64,000 nt of DNA from Pseudoalteromonas fuliginea (GTDB lineage Bacteria > Pseudomonadota > Gammaproteobacteria > Enterobacterales > Alteromonadaceae). The position numbers were made by a program, and so were the translations under genes. Positions 19,864-28,925 of this stretch are shown one piece after another. Below the pieces are notes generated by a model, which saw nothing but the letters and a program-made list of their open reading frames with translations, was not told the DNA's origin and did not search any database. The stretch's first letter is position 1. Each line of letters opens with the position of its first letter. Location: assembly GCF_000690055.1 (NCBI RefSeq), contig NZ_JJNZ01000053.1, positions 1 to 64,000 of the forward strand, given 5' to 3'.

Positions 19864-20948
19864 TGAATATAGTGATTGTAATTGATTCACTAGTAGGTGG
19901 TGGTGCTGAAAAAGTAATGCTTACTTTGGCTGAAAAAATGGCGAAACTACAGCACAATGTCACTATATTATCTCTTGCGAGCAACGCTGAGTATGACATT
20001 CCTGATATAGTTAAAGTTGATAGTTTATTTACTGATAGAGCATCTAAAGTAGATAGATTCTGGCAGCGAAAAAATAGTATTTTGCGATTAGAAGCGTGGT
20101 TTGAAAAAAAACAAAGCGAGCTGGGCAATATTGATTTAGTGCTTTCTAATCTTGATAGAAGTAATAACTTGCTCGCGCGTAGTAATATCAAAAATGTTCA
20201 TTTTGTTATTCACAACTCAGTTAATGCAGAACTTGCACGTCAAAAAAAGTTAGGTCCATTTTCATATTTATATCTTAAAAAAAGTAAGCAAAATTTAAAT
20301 GGTAAATCACTTATTTGCGTATCAAAGGGTGTTGAAAAAGAAATAATACAAGGGGATTTAATTAACCCAAGTGCAATTGCGACTATTTACAACCCGTTCG
20401 ATTTTGAAAAAATAAGACAGCAAGCAAATGAGCAAAATAACAATATCCCAAATGAGCCCTACTTAATTCATGTAGGAAGACTCGCCAAACAAAAACGCCA
20501 CGATATATTATTTGCAGCATTTGCAAAGCTTGATAAAAAATACAAGTTAGTACTTTTATGTAATAAACCGGCTAAAGCGCTAAAGCTTGCACAGGAATAC
20601 GGCATAGAAAAACAGTTAGTAGTGCCTGGATTTCAACAAAACCCGTACAACTGGATTAAGCATGCCAAAGCTTTAGTGTTGAGTTCTGATTTTGAAGGAC
20701 TTCCAACGGTATTAATTGAGGCTTTAGCGGTGGGTACTCCGGTAGTCAGCACTAATTGTACATTTGGACCAAGCGAGATATTAACAGGCGAGCTAAGTAA
20801 ATATTTAGTACCCGTTCAGCAAAGTGAGGCATTAGCCAATGCCGTTAAGCAGGTGCTAGCAGATAAGCTAAATGTAGAAAACGCAGATATTCTAAAACAA
20901 GTACAGGCAGAGCAGGTTGCTCTGCAGTATTTAGCATTGGCTAACTAA
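19863..20948 (+). CDS. glycosyltransferase family 4 protein
   Basis: A 361-residue retaining GT-B enzyme. The N-terminal VIDSLVGGGAEKVMLTLAEKM is the usual acceptor-side glycine loop; the C-terminal LIHVGRLAKQKRHDILF and SDFEGLPTVLIEALAVGTPVV carry the donor-binding Glu motif of GT4. It is translationally coupled to the upstream glycosyltransferase and converges on the Kdo-kinase-like gene. A role in LPS core or another surface glycan is inferred from context; the exact sugar is unknown. Confidence 0.85.
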   Translation: MNIVIVIDSLVGGGAEKVMLTLAEKMAKLQHNVTILSLASNAEYDIPDIVKVDSLFTDRASKVDRFWQRKNSILRLEAWFEKKQSELGNIDLVLSNLDRSNNLLARSNIKNVHFVIHNSVNAELARQKKLGPFSYLYLKKSKQNLNGKSLICVSKGVEKEIIQGDLINPSAIATIYNPFDFEKIRQQANEQNNNIPNEPYLIHVGRLAKQKRHDILFAAFAKLDKKYKLVLLCNKPAKALKLAQEYGIEKQLVVPGFQQNPYNWIKHAKALVLSSDFEGLPTVLIEALAVGTPVVSTNCTFGPSEILTGELSKYLVPVQQSEALANAVKQVLADKLNVENADILKQVQAEQVALQYLALAN

Positions 20949-20974
20949 GTTAACTTATATTAGGTTAACTTATA
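20947..20974 (+). repeat. short tandem direct repeat between convergent genes
   Basis: GTTAACTTATATTA is repeated with a one-base join across the 16-bp gap between the GT4 gene and the Kdo-kinase-like gene. The second copy overlaps the last codons of the latter, so the duplication contributes its C-terminal residues. Confidence 0.6.
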
Positions 20975-21693
20975 TTAGCGAGTGCTTTGAGGTAGTTGCT
21001 ATGCAGAGTTTGCCAGTTAGTCGCTTGCCAATTAAATGACTCGTTTCGACCTTGTTCTTTTAAAAATGAGCGCTCAAGACGTGCCATATTACTTTGTTGC
21101 CACTGCACATTAGGTGTTTTTATTTCACCTCTATCAAAGTCGATAATATACACATCACCAGTATCATCAAACAAAATGTTATTAATGTTTAAATCGGCGT
21201 GATACACACCTTTTGAATGAAATAGCGCGATTGTTTTAGCTATGCCCTCTAACTCATCTTCGGTCAATGGGCGTTCAATTAATACATCGAGTACACTTTT
21301 AGCGCCTTTAACAGCCTCGGTAATAATATCCCCACGATAAATTAATCCGCTGCGGGTTACTTTAGCTGCAATAGGGGTTGGTACGTTTAAACCAAGCTCT
21401 ATAAGTTTACTCATTAAGCTAAACTCTTTATACACACGGGTTTGTTCAAGCCCTGGATATAAATATTGATCGCTTAGCAATTTACCCACTAAGCCACCGC
21501 GCCAATAATGCCTAAGTACGGCTGTTAATTCGTCTTGTTTAAAAAACCACGCAGTTGCTCGGCCTTTTTTAGCGCCCACAATTTTATTTCGTTGTTGCCA
21601 ATAATTTGCATCAAACCAATCGAGGGTAATTTGGCTTGAGTATTTAGGGTGGCTTAATACAGTGTGGTTGCCTTGCACGTGTTGTTTAAACAT
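20965..21693 (-). CDS. kdkA: 3-deoxy-D-manno-octulosonic acid kinase-like protein
   Basis: KdkA phosphorylates the 4-OH of Kdo in the LPS inner core of organisms that carry one Kdo. The 242-residue protein has the small-kinase layout: an N-terminal region with WRGGLVGKLLSDQYLY, a central helix KEFSLMSKLIELGLNVPTP, the catalytic loop His165-Ala-Asp167-Leu-Asn with Asn171, and the metal motif Asp185-Phe-Asp187. Close relatives include the WaaP heptose kinases; the length and the WRGG motif favour KdkA. waaA in the same window fits. Confidence 0.82.
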   Translation of the reverse strand: MFKQHVQGNHTVLSHPKYSSQITLDWFDANYWQQRNKIVGAKKGRATAWFFKQDELTAVLRHYWRGGLVGKLLSDQYLYPGLEQTRVYKEFSLMSKLIELGLNVPTPIAAKVTRSGLIYRGDIITEAVKGAKSVLDVLIERPLTEDELEGIAKTIALFHSKGVYHADLNINNILFDDTGDVYIIDFDRGEIKTPNVQWQQSNMARLERSFLKEQGRNESFNWQATNWQTLHSNYLKALANIS

Positions 21694-21815
21694 AGCTCTG
21701 TGTAATTGCTAAATAATGTGTCTATATTAGCGCGTTTTAAAGCGCAGGATAAGTGCTTGCAATAGCGTGATTATAATTTAAGATCGGCTTTTGTATTTAA
21801 TACCTAAGGGAATGT

Positions 21816-22874
21816 GTGACTCAAGCTCCTAATTATTCATCTATTTGTATATTAAGACTCTCAGCCATTGGTGACGTATGTCATGGTGTGAGTGCTGTAC
21901 AAGCTATTCAAAAAGCACACCCTAATGCAAAAATTACGTGGGTTATTGGCAAAGTAGAAGCCATGCTACTTGCCGACTTACCGGGTGTTGAGCTGGTGGT
22001 ATTTGATAAAAAGCAAGGCAAAGCAGCGCTGAAAAGCTTAAAGCAACGCTTCAAAAACCAAAAATTTGATGTGTTACTTAACATGCAAGTTGCATTAAGG
22101 GCTGGGTTTGTAGCGCGCAGTATTCCTGCAAAAGTAAAAATAGGGTTCGATTGGGCACGTTCAAAAGAATTGCACAGCTTATTTATTAATAAACGAATAG
22201 ACCCACAAGCCCAGGCGCATGTGCTTGAAGGCTTTAAAGGTTTTGCAAAAGCCATTGGTGTAGCTGATTATAAACCGAGTTGGGACATGCCATATACCGA
22301 GCAAGACCAAGCGGTTGCAGATGAGTTATTAACATCAGAATACCTAACTAATAAACTATTAGTAATATCGCCCGCAGCTAGTAAAGCGCAGCGTAATTGG
22401 CTCGCTGATCGTTATGCCACATTGGCTGATTATGCAAGCGAGCAAGGCTTTAAGGTGGTATTGACGGGTGGCCCAACAGAGCTTGAGATTAACTTAGCAA
22501 ATAGCATTATTGAGCACAGCAACACGCCTATTTTAAATTTAGTCGGTAAAACAAAACTCAAAGAGTTGTTGTGCGTGTTAAAGCGTGGCAGCTTAGTGCT
22601 CGCGCCCGATACGGGTCCTGCGCATATGGCAGTAACAGTTGGTACGCCGGTTATTGGTTTATATGCACATTCAAATCCAGCACGCACAGCTCCTTATTTA
22701 TATCAAGACTACGTGGTAGAGGTTTATCATCAAAATTTGTTTAAGCAAACAGGTAAAACGGCTGAGCAAGTCTCGTGGGGTACACGCGTAAAAGGCGATG
22801 ATTTAATGAGCCAAATTACAGTTGATGATGTAAAAGCGATGTTTGACCATGTTGTACAAAAAGAGTCTTTGTAA
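21816..22874 (+). CDS. glycosyltransferase family 9 protein (heptosyltransferase-like)
   Basis: Likely adds a heptose from ADP-heptose to the LPS inner core. The 352-residue GT-B protein has the GT9 opening ILRLSAIGDVCHGVSAVQAI, AKVKIGFDWARSKE, and the donor-site block APDTGPAHMAVTVGTPVIGLY. The start is GTG with AAGGGA a few bases upstream. The stop overlaps the gmhB start by one base; pairing with a heptose-phosphate phosphatase supports heptosyltransferase activity. It most resembles heptosyltransferase I/II types but I cannot assign WaaC or WaaF. Confidence 0.85.
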   Translation: MTQAPNYSSICILRLSAIGDVCHGVSAVQAIQKAHPNAKITWVIGKVEAMLLADLPGVELVVFDKKQGKAALKSLKQRFKNQKFDVLLNMQVALRAGFVARSIPAKVKIGFDWARSKELHSLFINKRIDPQAQAHVLEGFKGFAKAIGVADYKPSWDMPYTEQDQAVADELLTSEYLTNKLLVISPAASKAQRNWLADRYATLADYASEQGFKVVLTGGPTELEINLANSIIEHSNTPILNLVGKTKLKELLCVLKRGSLVLAPDTGPAHMAVTVGTPVIGLYAHSNPARTAPYLYQDYVVEVYHQNLFKQTGKTAEQVSWGTRVKGDDLMSQITVDDVKAMFDHVVQKESL

Positions 22875-23437
22875 TGAATGCACAACAAAAAAATAAAGCG
22901 CTTTTTTTAGACCGAGATGGCGTGGTAAATGTTGATCATGGTTATGTGTATCAAAGCGATAAATTTGAATTTATTGACGATGTTTTTAGCACTTGTAAAA
23001 CATTTTATGATGCAGGCTATAAAATCATAATCGTCACTAATCAATCTGGAATTGGTCGAGGTTATTATACCGAAGCTGATTTTTTAGCACTGACCGACTG
23101 GATGAAAGACCAGTTTAGTGCCCACAGCATTGAAGTTACCGATGTGTATTTTTGCCCGCATCACCCTAAAAAAGCGCACCCTGAATATTTGAAAGAGTGC
23201 AGTTGCAGAAAGCCTGCGCCAGGTATGTTATTACAAGGCATACAAGAGCATAACATCGACCCTGCTTGCAGTATTATGGTGGGCGATAAACTCAGTGATA
23301 TGCAGGCTGCGAAAAAAGCGGGCATCACTACCCGTGTTTTAGTGCGTTCAGGGCAAAGCTTTGACGAAAGCGCTAAGCAAGAAGCTGATTTAATTATCGA
23401 TTCTATAAGTAGTTTACCTGCACTTTTAAACACATAA
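22874..23437 (+). CDS. gmhB: D-glycero-beta-D-manno-heptose-1,7-bisphosphate 7-phosphatase
   Basis: Removes the 7-phosphate between the two HldE steps of ADP-heptose synthesis. The 187-residue HAD protein has the nucleophile motif FLDRDG (Asp13, Asp15), TNQSGIGRGYY, a zinc cluster CPHHP...CSCRKP, and GDKLSDMQAAKKAG for metal binding. Coupled to the upstream heptosyltransferase-like gene. With gmhA and hldE it completes the pathway. Confidence 0.93.
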   Translation: MNAQQKNKALFLDRDGVVNVDHGYVYQSDKFEFIDDVFSTCKTFYDAGYKIIIVTNQSGIGRGYYTEADFLALTDWMKDQFSAHSIEVTDVYFCPHHPKKAHPEYLKECSCRKPAPGMLLQGIQEHNIDPACSIMVGDKLSDMQAAKKAGITTRVLVRSGQSFDESAKQEADLIIDSISSLPALLNT

Positions 23438-23542
23438 ATAAACAGCCTGTAAACTGGCAGGAATTCCTTCCAACTTAGGGCGTTTGCGACGAACTGCAAA
23501 CCGTGCATTTTACCCATTAAACTTTTACAATACCCTGCATAA

Positions 23543-23570
23543 TAAACAGCCGCGAAAGTGCGGTTGTTTA
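23543..23570 (+). promoter_or_regulatory. hairpin in the kbl leader
   Basis: TAAACAGCCGC pairs with GCGGTTGTTTA (10 Watson-Crick pairs and one G-T) around a 6-base loop, 26 bases before the kbl start. No T run follows, so it is more likely a leader structure than a terminator of gmhB. Confidence 0.4.
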
Positions 23571-23596
23571 CCCGTTCAAATAGATGGAGAACCTAG

Positions 23597-24790
23597 ATGA
23601 GAGCATCTGCTTTTTTTAGCCAGTTACAACAGCAAATTGAAGACGTAAAAACCGAAGGTTTGTATAAAAACGAACGTATTATTAAGTCCCAGCAGCAAGC
23701 TCAAATTGAAGTTGCATCAGGTAAAGTAATCAACTTTTGTGCTAATAACTATTTAGGTTTAGCTAATAGTCCAGAGTTAATTGAAGCGGCGCAAAATGGT
23801 TTAAATAATCATGGTTTTGGTGTGGCTTCAGTACGTTTTATTTGTGGCACTCAAGATATCCATAAAACACTAGAGCAAAAAATCAGTGCGTTTTTAGAAA
23901 CAGAGGATACTATTTTATATTCTTCATGTTTTGATGCAAACACAGGTTTGTTTGAAACTATTTTAGGCGCAGAAGACGCTATTATTTCTGATTCATTAAA
24001 TCATGCATCAATTATTGATGGTGTACGTTTATGTAAAGCTAAACGTTTTCGTTATGCAAATAACGACATGGCTGATCTTGAGAAGCAACTTATTGCAGCA
24101 GACGAAGCCGGTGCTAAAACTAAACTAATTGCTACCGATGGCGTGTTTTCTATGGACGGCGTTATTTGTAATTTAGAAGCTGTGTGCGACTTAGCCGATA
24201 AATATGATGCGCTTGTGATGGTTGATGACTCTCACGCAGTTGGCTTTGTTGGCGAAAACGGTAAGGGTACACCTGAGTACTGTAATGTATTAGACCGTGT
24301 AGATATTATCACCGGTACATTAGGTAAGGCGCTGGGCGGTGCTTCAGGTGGTTATACAGCAGGTAAAAAAGAAATTGTTGAATGGTTACGTCAGCGTTCA
24401 CGCCCATACTTGTTCTCAAACTCATTAGCGCCTTCAATTGTTACTGCATCAATTAAAGTACTTGAAATGCTTGAAAATGGCGGCGAGCTTCGCGCTAAAC
24501 TTTGGTCAAATGCTAAATATTTCCGTGAGCAAATGGAAGCTGCTGGTTTTACGTGTGCAGGTAAAGATCATGCAATTATCCCTGTAATGCTAGGAGATGC
24601 TAAAGTAGCCTCGTTAATGGCTGATAAATTACTTGCTGAAGGCATTTACGTAACCGGTTTTTCATTCCCTGTAGTACCAAAAGGGCAAGCGCGTATTCGT
24701 ACACAAATTTCAGCGGCACATAGTATTGAGCAACTCGATACAGCTATCGATGCATTTACCCGTATTGGTAAAGAAATGGGCGTTATTTAA
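23597..24790 (+). CDS. kbl: glycine C-acetyltransferase (2-amino-3-ketobutyrate CoA ligase)
   Basis: PLP enzyme that cleaves 2-amino-3-ketobutyrate with CoA to glycine and acetyl-CoA, the second step of threonine degradation. The 397-residue alpha-oxoamine synthase has [18 protein letters not shown], and the PLP lysine Lys244 in GTLGKALGG, and ends with the family RTQISAAHS region. A strong GGAG site precedes the ATG. tdh lies 50 bases downstream beyond a terminator hairpin. Confidence 0.96.
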   Translation: MRASAFFSQLQQQIEDVKTEGLYKNERIIKSQQQAQIEVASGKVINFCANNYLGLANSPELIEAAQNGLNNHGFGVASVRFICGTQDIHKTLEQKISAFLETEDTILYSSCFDANTGLFETILGAEDAIISDSLNHASIIDGVRLCKAKRFRYANNDMADLEKQLIAADEAGAKTKLIATDGVFSMDGVICNLEAVCDLADKYDALVMVDDSHAVGFVGENGKGTPEYCNVLDRVDIITGTLGKALGGASGGYTAGKKEIVEWLRQRSRPYLFSNSLAPSIVTASIKVLEMLENGGELRAKLWSNAKYFREQMEAAGFTCAGKDHAIIPVMLGDAKVASLMADKLLAEGIYVTGFSFPVVPKGQARIRTQISAAHSIEQLDTAIDAFTRIGKEMGVI

Positions 24791-24799
24791 TTTTATTTT

Positions 24800-24825
24800 A
24801 AACCGAAGCCTCGCTTCGGTTTTTT
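24800..24825 (+). terminator. hairpin with T run between kbl and tdh
   Basis: AAACCGAAGC/GCTTCGGTTT, a 10-bp stem with a 3-base loop, then TTT. It stands between two genes that are normally co-transcribed, so it may act as a partial terminator lowering tdh relative to kbl. Confidence 0.75.
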
Positions 24826-24840
24826 AGTTGAGTGTGGATT

Positions 24841-25866
24841 ATGAAAGCATTATCTAAATTAAAAGCAGAACCGGGCATTTGGATGACAGATGCACCAAAG
24901 CCAGAAGTAGGTCATAACGACTTACTGATTAAAATTCGCAAAACAGCTATTTGTGGTACCGATGTACATATTTACAAGTGGGACGAATGGGCAAGTAAAA
25001 CCATTCCAACGCCTATGGTTGTTGGCCATGAATATGTTGGTGAAGTTGTTGATATGGGTCAAGAAGTTCGTGGCTTTCAGGTTGGCGACCGCGTATCTGG
25101 CGAAGGGCATATTACGTGTGGGCATTGTCGAAATTGTCGTGCTGGGCGTGTACATTTATGCCGTAATACAACAGGCGTAGGTGTAAATCGTGAAGGTGCA
25201 TTTGCAGAGTATTTAGTTATTCCTGCGTTTAATGCATTTAAAATTCCAGATAATATTTCTGACGAACTCGCTTCTATTTTCGACCCATTTGGTAACGCAG
25301 TTCATACCGCATTATCGTTCGACTTAGTTGGCGAAGATGTACTTATTACTGGTGCAGGCCCAATTGGTATTATGGCAGCAGCTGTTGCAAAACATGTTGG
25401 TGCTCGCCACGTTGTAATTACCGACGTAAACGAATACCGCCTAGATTTAGCACGTAAAATGGGGGCTTCACGCGCTGTAAACGTTGCCAATGAAAAGCTT
25501 GAAGATGTAATGAAAGAGCTAGGTATGACAGAGGGCTTTGATATTGGTCTTGAAATGTCAGGTGTGCCAAGCGCTTTTAATTCAATGCTTAATAACATGA
25601 ACCACGGCGGTAAAATTGCCATGCTAGGTATTCCACCATCTGATATGGCAGTTGATTGGAACCAAGTTATTTTTAAAGGTTTAGTGATTAAAGGTATTTA
25701 CGGTCGCGAAATGTTCGAAACGTGGTACAAAATGGCAAGCTTGATTCAATCTGGTCTTGATTTGAACCCAATCATTACACATCAGTATTCTGTGGATGAC
25801 TTCCAAGCTGGCTTTGATATGATGATTTCAGGTCAGTCAGGTAAAGTAATTTTAAACTGGGATTAG
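24841..25866 (+). CDS. tdh: L-threonine 3-dehydrogenase
   Basis: NAD-dependent zinc enzyme converting threonine to 2-amino-3-ketobutyrate, the substrate of Kbl. I use the ATG at 24841 (341 aa, [10 protein letters not shown]), which coincides with the E. coli start; a GTG three codons earlier is less likely. Catalytic zinc ligands Cys38, His63, Glu64 and structural Cys93, Cys96, Cys99, Cys107 are all present, as is the NAD motif [18 protein letters not shown]. The terminator downstream has been split by a mobile element. Confidence 0.96.
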   Translation: MKALSKLKAEPGIWMTDAPKPEVGHNDLLIKIRKTAICGTDVHIYKWDEWASKTIPTPMVVGHEYVGEVVDMGQEVRGFQVGDRVSGEGHITCGHCRNCRAGRVHLCRNTTGVGVNREGAFAEYLVIPAFNAFKIPDNISDELASIFDPFGNAVHTALSFDLVGEDVLITGAGPIGIMAAAVAKHVGARHVVITDVNEYRLDLARKMGASRAVNVANEKLEDVMKELGMTEGFDIGLEMSGVPSAFNSMLNNMNHGGKIAMLGIPPSDMAVDWNQVIFKGLVIKGIYGREMFETWYKMASLIQSGLDLNPIITHQYSVDDFQAGFDMMISGQSGKVILNWD

Positions 25867-25886
25867 TTCCTCACTAAATTACAAGA

Positions 25887-26176
25887 AGGGCGGCTCTAGG
25901 GCCTGTTGACCTTTCAGGATTAAAATTTGTTCAATTTAGGGGCTATTTAATCGCGGCGCGAGGTTTGTGACCTAGTGGGCTAAGTAAAAACCGAGCAACA
26001 AAGAGTAAATTGCCCCTAGGCAGAACCCTTCGGGCAGCGTATGTTTGGCATTTGTGCTACGTTATCGCCTATTTATGGGGAATAACCACACTACATAGGC
26101 TCAGCCTTGCCTAAATACCAAACATACTGCTGCAAATTTAACCTCGAAAGATAAACAGGCCCTAGCCGCCTTTTTT
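25887..26176 (+). terminator. tdh terminator split by a MITE
   Basis: GGCGGCT at 25889-25895 and AGCCGCC at 26164-26170, the latter followed by TTTTTT, are perfectly complementary and would form a compact terminator if the 266 bp between them were absent. The left arm is preceded by AAG and the right arm followed by the T run, as expected of one original hairpin with a CTAG loop. Confidence 0.65.
25898..26163. mobile_element. 266-bp MITE related to the island's IS5-type element
   Basis: The ends are inverted repeats of AGGGCCTGTTGACCTTTC (16 of 18 match: the other end reads AGGGCCTGTTTATCTTTC). CTAG stands at both borders and is a likely target duplication. No ORF. The first 70 bp match the reverse complement of the right end of the IS remnant at 42788-42841, and 26025-26092 matches the reverse complement of 28806-28880, so the MITE shares termini with that IS. 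Inner pairs such as CGTATGTTTGGCATTT...AAATACCAAACATAC allow a long cruciform. It fills most of the tdh-glpE gap. Confidence 0.8.
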
Positions 26177-26200
26177 ATACTATTAATTAAAGAGACTTCA

Positions 26201-26518
26201 ATGGCATTTAAACATATTTCTATAGCGCAAACGTTAGAGCTTTTAGATAAAGAAGACGTGGTAATTGCAGATATTCGCGATCCTAATTCGTATCAAGCCG
26301 GTCGCATTCCAGGCTCAGAAGCACTTTCTAACGGTAATATCGCACAATTTATGATGGAAAAAGAATTCGATCAGCCAATTATTATTGTCTGCTACCACGG
26401 TATGAGCTCACAAGGCGCAGCTAGCTACTTAGTTGAGCAAGGTTTTGAAGACGTTTACAGTATGGATGGCGGCTTTACAGCTTGGGAAGCTGCTTACAGC
26501 GAGAAAGTAGAGCGATGA
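26201..26518 (+). CDS. glpE: thiosulfate sulfurtransferase GlpE (rhodanese)
   Basis: A 105-residue single-domain rhodanese that transfers sulfane sulfur from thiosulfate. The active-site loop is Cys64-Tyr-His-Gly-Met-Ser, matching E. coli Cys65; the CH2A-like motifs VIADIRDPNSYQAGRIPGS and FEDVYSMDGGFTAW are conserved. The stop codon overlaps the glpG start (ATGA), the usual glpEG arrangement. AAGAGA precedes the ATG. Confidence 0.94.
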   Translation: MAFKHISIAQTLELLDKEDVVIADIRDPNSYQAGRIPGSEALSNGNIAQFMMEKEFDQPIIIVCYHGMSSQGAASYLVEQGFEDVYSMDGGFTAWEAAYSEKVER

Positions 26519-27333
26519 TAGAGCTTGGCAGTTTAAATAACCCGCGCGCCGCACAGGGCTTTATAGATTATTTAAAAAGCCAAGGTTTACAAGGACAATT
26601 AAGCTCCTCAGATGGTAGCAATGTCATTATTAGTGTTGCGCCTGAGCATTTTCATCAAATACAACCTTTATGGGCTGAATTTACGCAAAACCCTAACCAT
26701 GAACGCTATCAACAAGCTTCATGGGATGTAGGTAGCACACAATCGCCGCTTAAATATCAAGGGCAATCACTTAATCTAATGGCGCGATTTAAAGCGCTAA
26801 GCTGGCTTAATCAAACGGTTAGCATATTGAGTCTTGTTATTTATGTTGCTTTTTTATTAGGTGGATTTAATGAAATTTATACCGCTCTGCAATTTAACCC
26901 ATCACAACCACTTAGTTGGCTAACCCCCGCGCTCGTTCACTTTAGCGCGATGCATATAGTGTTTAACTTAATTTGGTGGATGTCGCTTGGTGACAATATC
27001 GAAAAGCAATGCGGAAAACTAAGCCTAATAGGTTTGTTTTTAGTGACTGCACTTATAAGTAATTGGGCACAGTACTTAATGGTTGGCCCGAATTTTGGTG
27101 GGCTAAGCGGCGTGGTGTATGGATTGCTCGGTTTTTGCTGGATCCATAGTTTTTTAAATCCTAATAAGCCAGCGCTAGTCAGTACGGCAATTGTTGGTTT
27201 TATGTTGATTTGGTTAGTACTTGGCTTTGCAGATGTTTTGTTTGTAGGTATGGCTAATTGGGCGCATTTAGGTGGGTTAGTTAGCGGTATGGCTTTTGCC
27301 TACACCGCCAAAATATTTAACGCAAAACGTTAA
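26515..27333 (+). CDS. glpG: rhomboid intramembrane serine protease GlpG
   Basis: Six-helix membrane protease cleaving transmembrane substrates. I start at the ATG overlapping the glpE stop (272 aa). The N-terminal cytoplasmic domain is residues about 1-75. Catalytic Ser198 in GGLSGVVYG and His251 in NWAHLGG form the dyad; Asn151 in HIVFNLIWW is the oxyanion residue. Each is three positions before its E. coli counterpart. Confidence 0.95.
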   Translation: MIELGSLNNPRAAQGFIDYLKSQGLQGQLSSSDGSNVIISVAPEHFHQIQPLWAEFTQNPNHERYQQASWDVGSTQSPLKYQGQSLNLMARFKALSWLNQTVSILSLVIYVAFLLGGFNEIYTALQFNPSQPLSWLTPALVHFSAMHIVFNLIWWMSLGDNIEKQCGKLSLIGLFLVTALISNWAQYLMVGPNFGGLSGVVYGLLGFCWIHSFLNPNKPALVSTAIVGFMLIWLVLGFADVLFVGMANWAHLGGLVSGMAFAYTAKIFNAKR

Positions 27334-27336
27334 ACA

Positions 27337-27735
27337 CTAATGATATAAATATTTAGTGAACAAGACTTCACGGATGATCTCTTGTCCTGTTTCTTCTTTT
27401 AAAAGGCTTTTTAGTTTTTCTACACACTTTGCGCGTATTTCTTCACGACCAGTGAGGGATTTTACTTTTTCTTCTGGCTCTTTAGATAAAATCTCTACTA
27501 AAGCGTCACGCAGTAATGGTGTGTGGTGTTCGACTACGGCAATATCTGAAGTATCATTAAGCATTAAATCGACAGTGACACGCACATAGCCCATTTTTTT
27601 ACTTGATGCACCTATATAATTAGTGATTATATCTGGCTCAAAGCCAAAATAACCGACGGTTGATTCCGCACGTGCCGTAAAGCTTATTACGCTTACCAAG
27701 AATGTAAAAAGACCTGCGTATACTATTTTTTTCAT
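27337..27735 (-). CDS. FliL-like protein
   Basis: A 132-residue protein with an N-terminal hydrophobic segment (about residues 4-22, ending in ARA, signal peptide or anchor) and then the FliL pattern: YVRVTVDLML, HHTPLLRDALVEILSK, TGREEIRAKCVEKLKSLL and the end IIREVLFTKYLYH. FliL proper stabilises the flagellar stator; no flagellar genes are nearby, so this is a stand-alone paralogue. In related genomes a FliL-like gene faces ubiC, from memory, and if so the 15-kb island has separated the two. Convergent with glpG, three bases apart. Confidence 0.78.
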   Translation of the reverse strand: MKKIVYAGLFTFLVSVISFTARAESTVGYFGFEPDIITNYIGASSKKMGYVRVTVDLMLNDTSDIAVVEHHTPLLRDALVEILSKEPEEKVKSLTGREEIRAKCVEKLKSLLKEETGQEIIREVLFTKYLYH

Positions 27736-27819
27736 ATTTTAAGCGTTTCCTAAAACCTGTTGTAAATAGTTTATACTTAATAATAGGTAATAAACAGCGC
27801 CAAACAATTATTTATATTA

Positions 27820-28925
27820 GGGTATGTTGATTTTTGCGGTATGAAAAATAAATAGCATGAAGGAAAGGCATAATTGAACTCGCTAAAAAACGATACACCG
27901 AATCCTCATACCAAGATTAATGTTTATGGGCGTCATGGAATATCTTATCAAAAGTAATGTGCTTAAGCGGTCGAATTTATAATCAGCTTGATCATAGAAA
28001 AACGCTTGAAAGCAAATTATATAATATGTGCACAGGTATTCAATGGCGAGATCTGACTTCTTATTTTAGTGCATGGAGTGCCATATGGAGTCGGTTTAGC
28101 TTATGGTCTAAAAAAGATATTTTGAACGAATTGTTTCGCATGTTATCTCGCGATACTGGTATGGATTAGGTCTTTATTTATGGCAGTATTGTTATGGCTC
28201 AGCAGTATAATTGCGGTGTAAGAATCGCAGAGAATGAATCAATCGGAAAAGTCGAGGTGGGTCTACAAAAAATTCACCTTGCAGTAGATAGCAGAGAGTT
28301 ACCTGTTTACTATGAATTATCCTGTGTAAATATGCAGATACCTTCCATGCAGAGTCACTCGAAGCTAACTTCCCAGTAAACAGTGCAATACCAATCTGCT
28401 TATATATGGGGTCTATTTAACGTTAAGAAAATTACGCTAGAACTAGGCAAAAATTTTTGTATCTAGTTGTTCTAAATAAAAAATTTTTAACGACGTTATA
28501 GTGCAATTTAATTCGTTAAATTGATCAAAGATTTATGCAGGTTGGTATAAAGGCTACGATAGTGAAAAACTGAGAGCGTTCGTTTGTAATAACAGCGCTA
28601 CACCTTTTATTCCACGTAAGTGTAACAGCTTGGTCGGTAATGAAAAGATTGACTGGTGTACGTAAAAATATAGGCACTTGGTTGGCAATGCATTTGATCG
28701 AATTAAGCAATATAGAGAAATAGCTACGAAGGTATGCCTTTGCTGTACTTACTTATATGGGTTGTTATGTATTACAAAGATAACCCGTATGTTGGTTTTT
28801 AGGTAAAGCTGCATGTGGTTATTCCCCATAAATAGGCGATAAAATAGTATAAATGCCAAATATATGCCGCCTGAAGGGTTTCGTCTGGGTTAAGTAAACC
28901 TTAATCCTGAAAGATTAAATGGCTC
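27820..28925 (+). pseudogene. decayed IS5-type insertion sequence, left flank of the island
   Basis: Reading frames broken by stops and frameshifts still spell an IS5-family (DUF4096/IS427-type) transposase: GIQWRDL...FSLWSKKDIL (27957-28169), IGK...KIHLAVDSRELP (28194-28379) and, after an interrupting repeat, KGYDSEKLRAFV...PRK and NAFDRIKQYREIATK (28549-28740). The left end GGGTATGTTGATTTTTG and the reverse-complemented right end CTTTCAGGATTAA resemble the MITE termini. A 161-bp palindromic repeat has inserted in the middle. Cannot encode an active transposase. Confidence 0.8.
28388..28548. repeat. dispersed palindromic repeat, family 1, copy B
   Basis: It is nearly identical over its length to the copy after purL, with the same ATACCAATCTGC/GCAGGTTGGTAT ends. 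It interrupts the transposase remnant: the codons for KGYDSEKL resume immediately after it. This makes it younger than the IS and shows that the family has moved. Confidence 0.85.

Noticed and set aside
24832..24840. GTG start three codons before the chosen tdh start
   Set aside because: The ATG matches the E. coli N-terminus exactly.
25867..26200. Long pairing region after tdh as a riboswitch or structured RNA
   Set aside because: Terminal inverted repeats, CTAG borders and related copies elsewhere identify it as a MITE.
27337..27735. FliL-like gene as evidence for a flagellar locus
   Set aside because: No other flagellar gene is nearby and the protein appears to be a stand-alone paralogue.
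27957..28379. Two short ORFs as separate small genes
   Set aside because: Their residues align in order with one IS5-family transposase and are separated by stops, so they are parts of one pseudogene.
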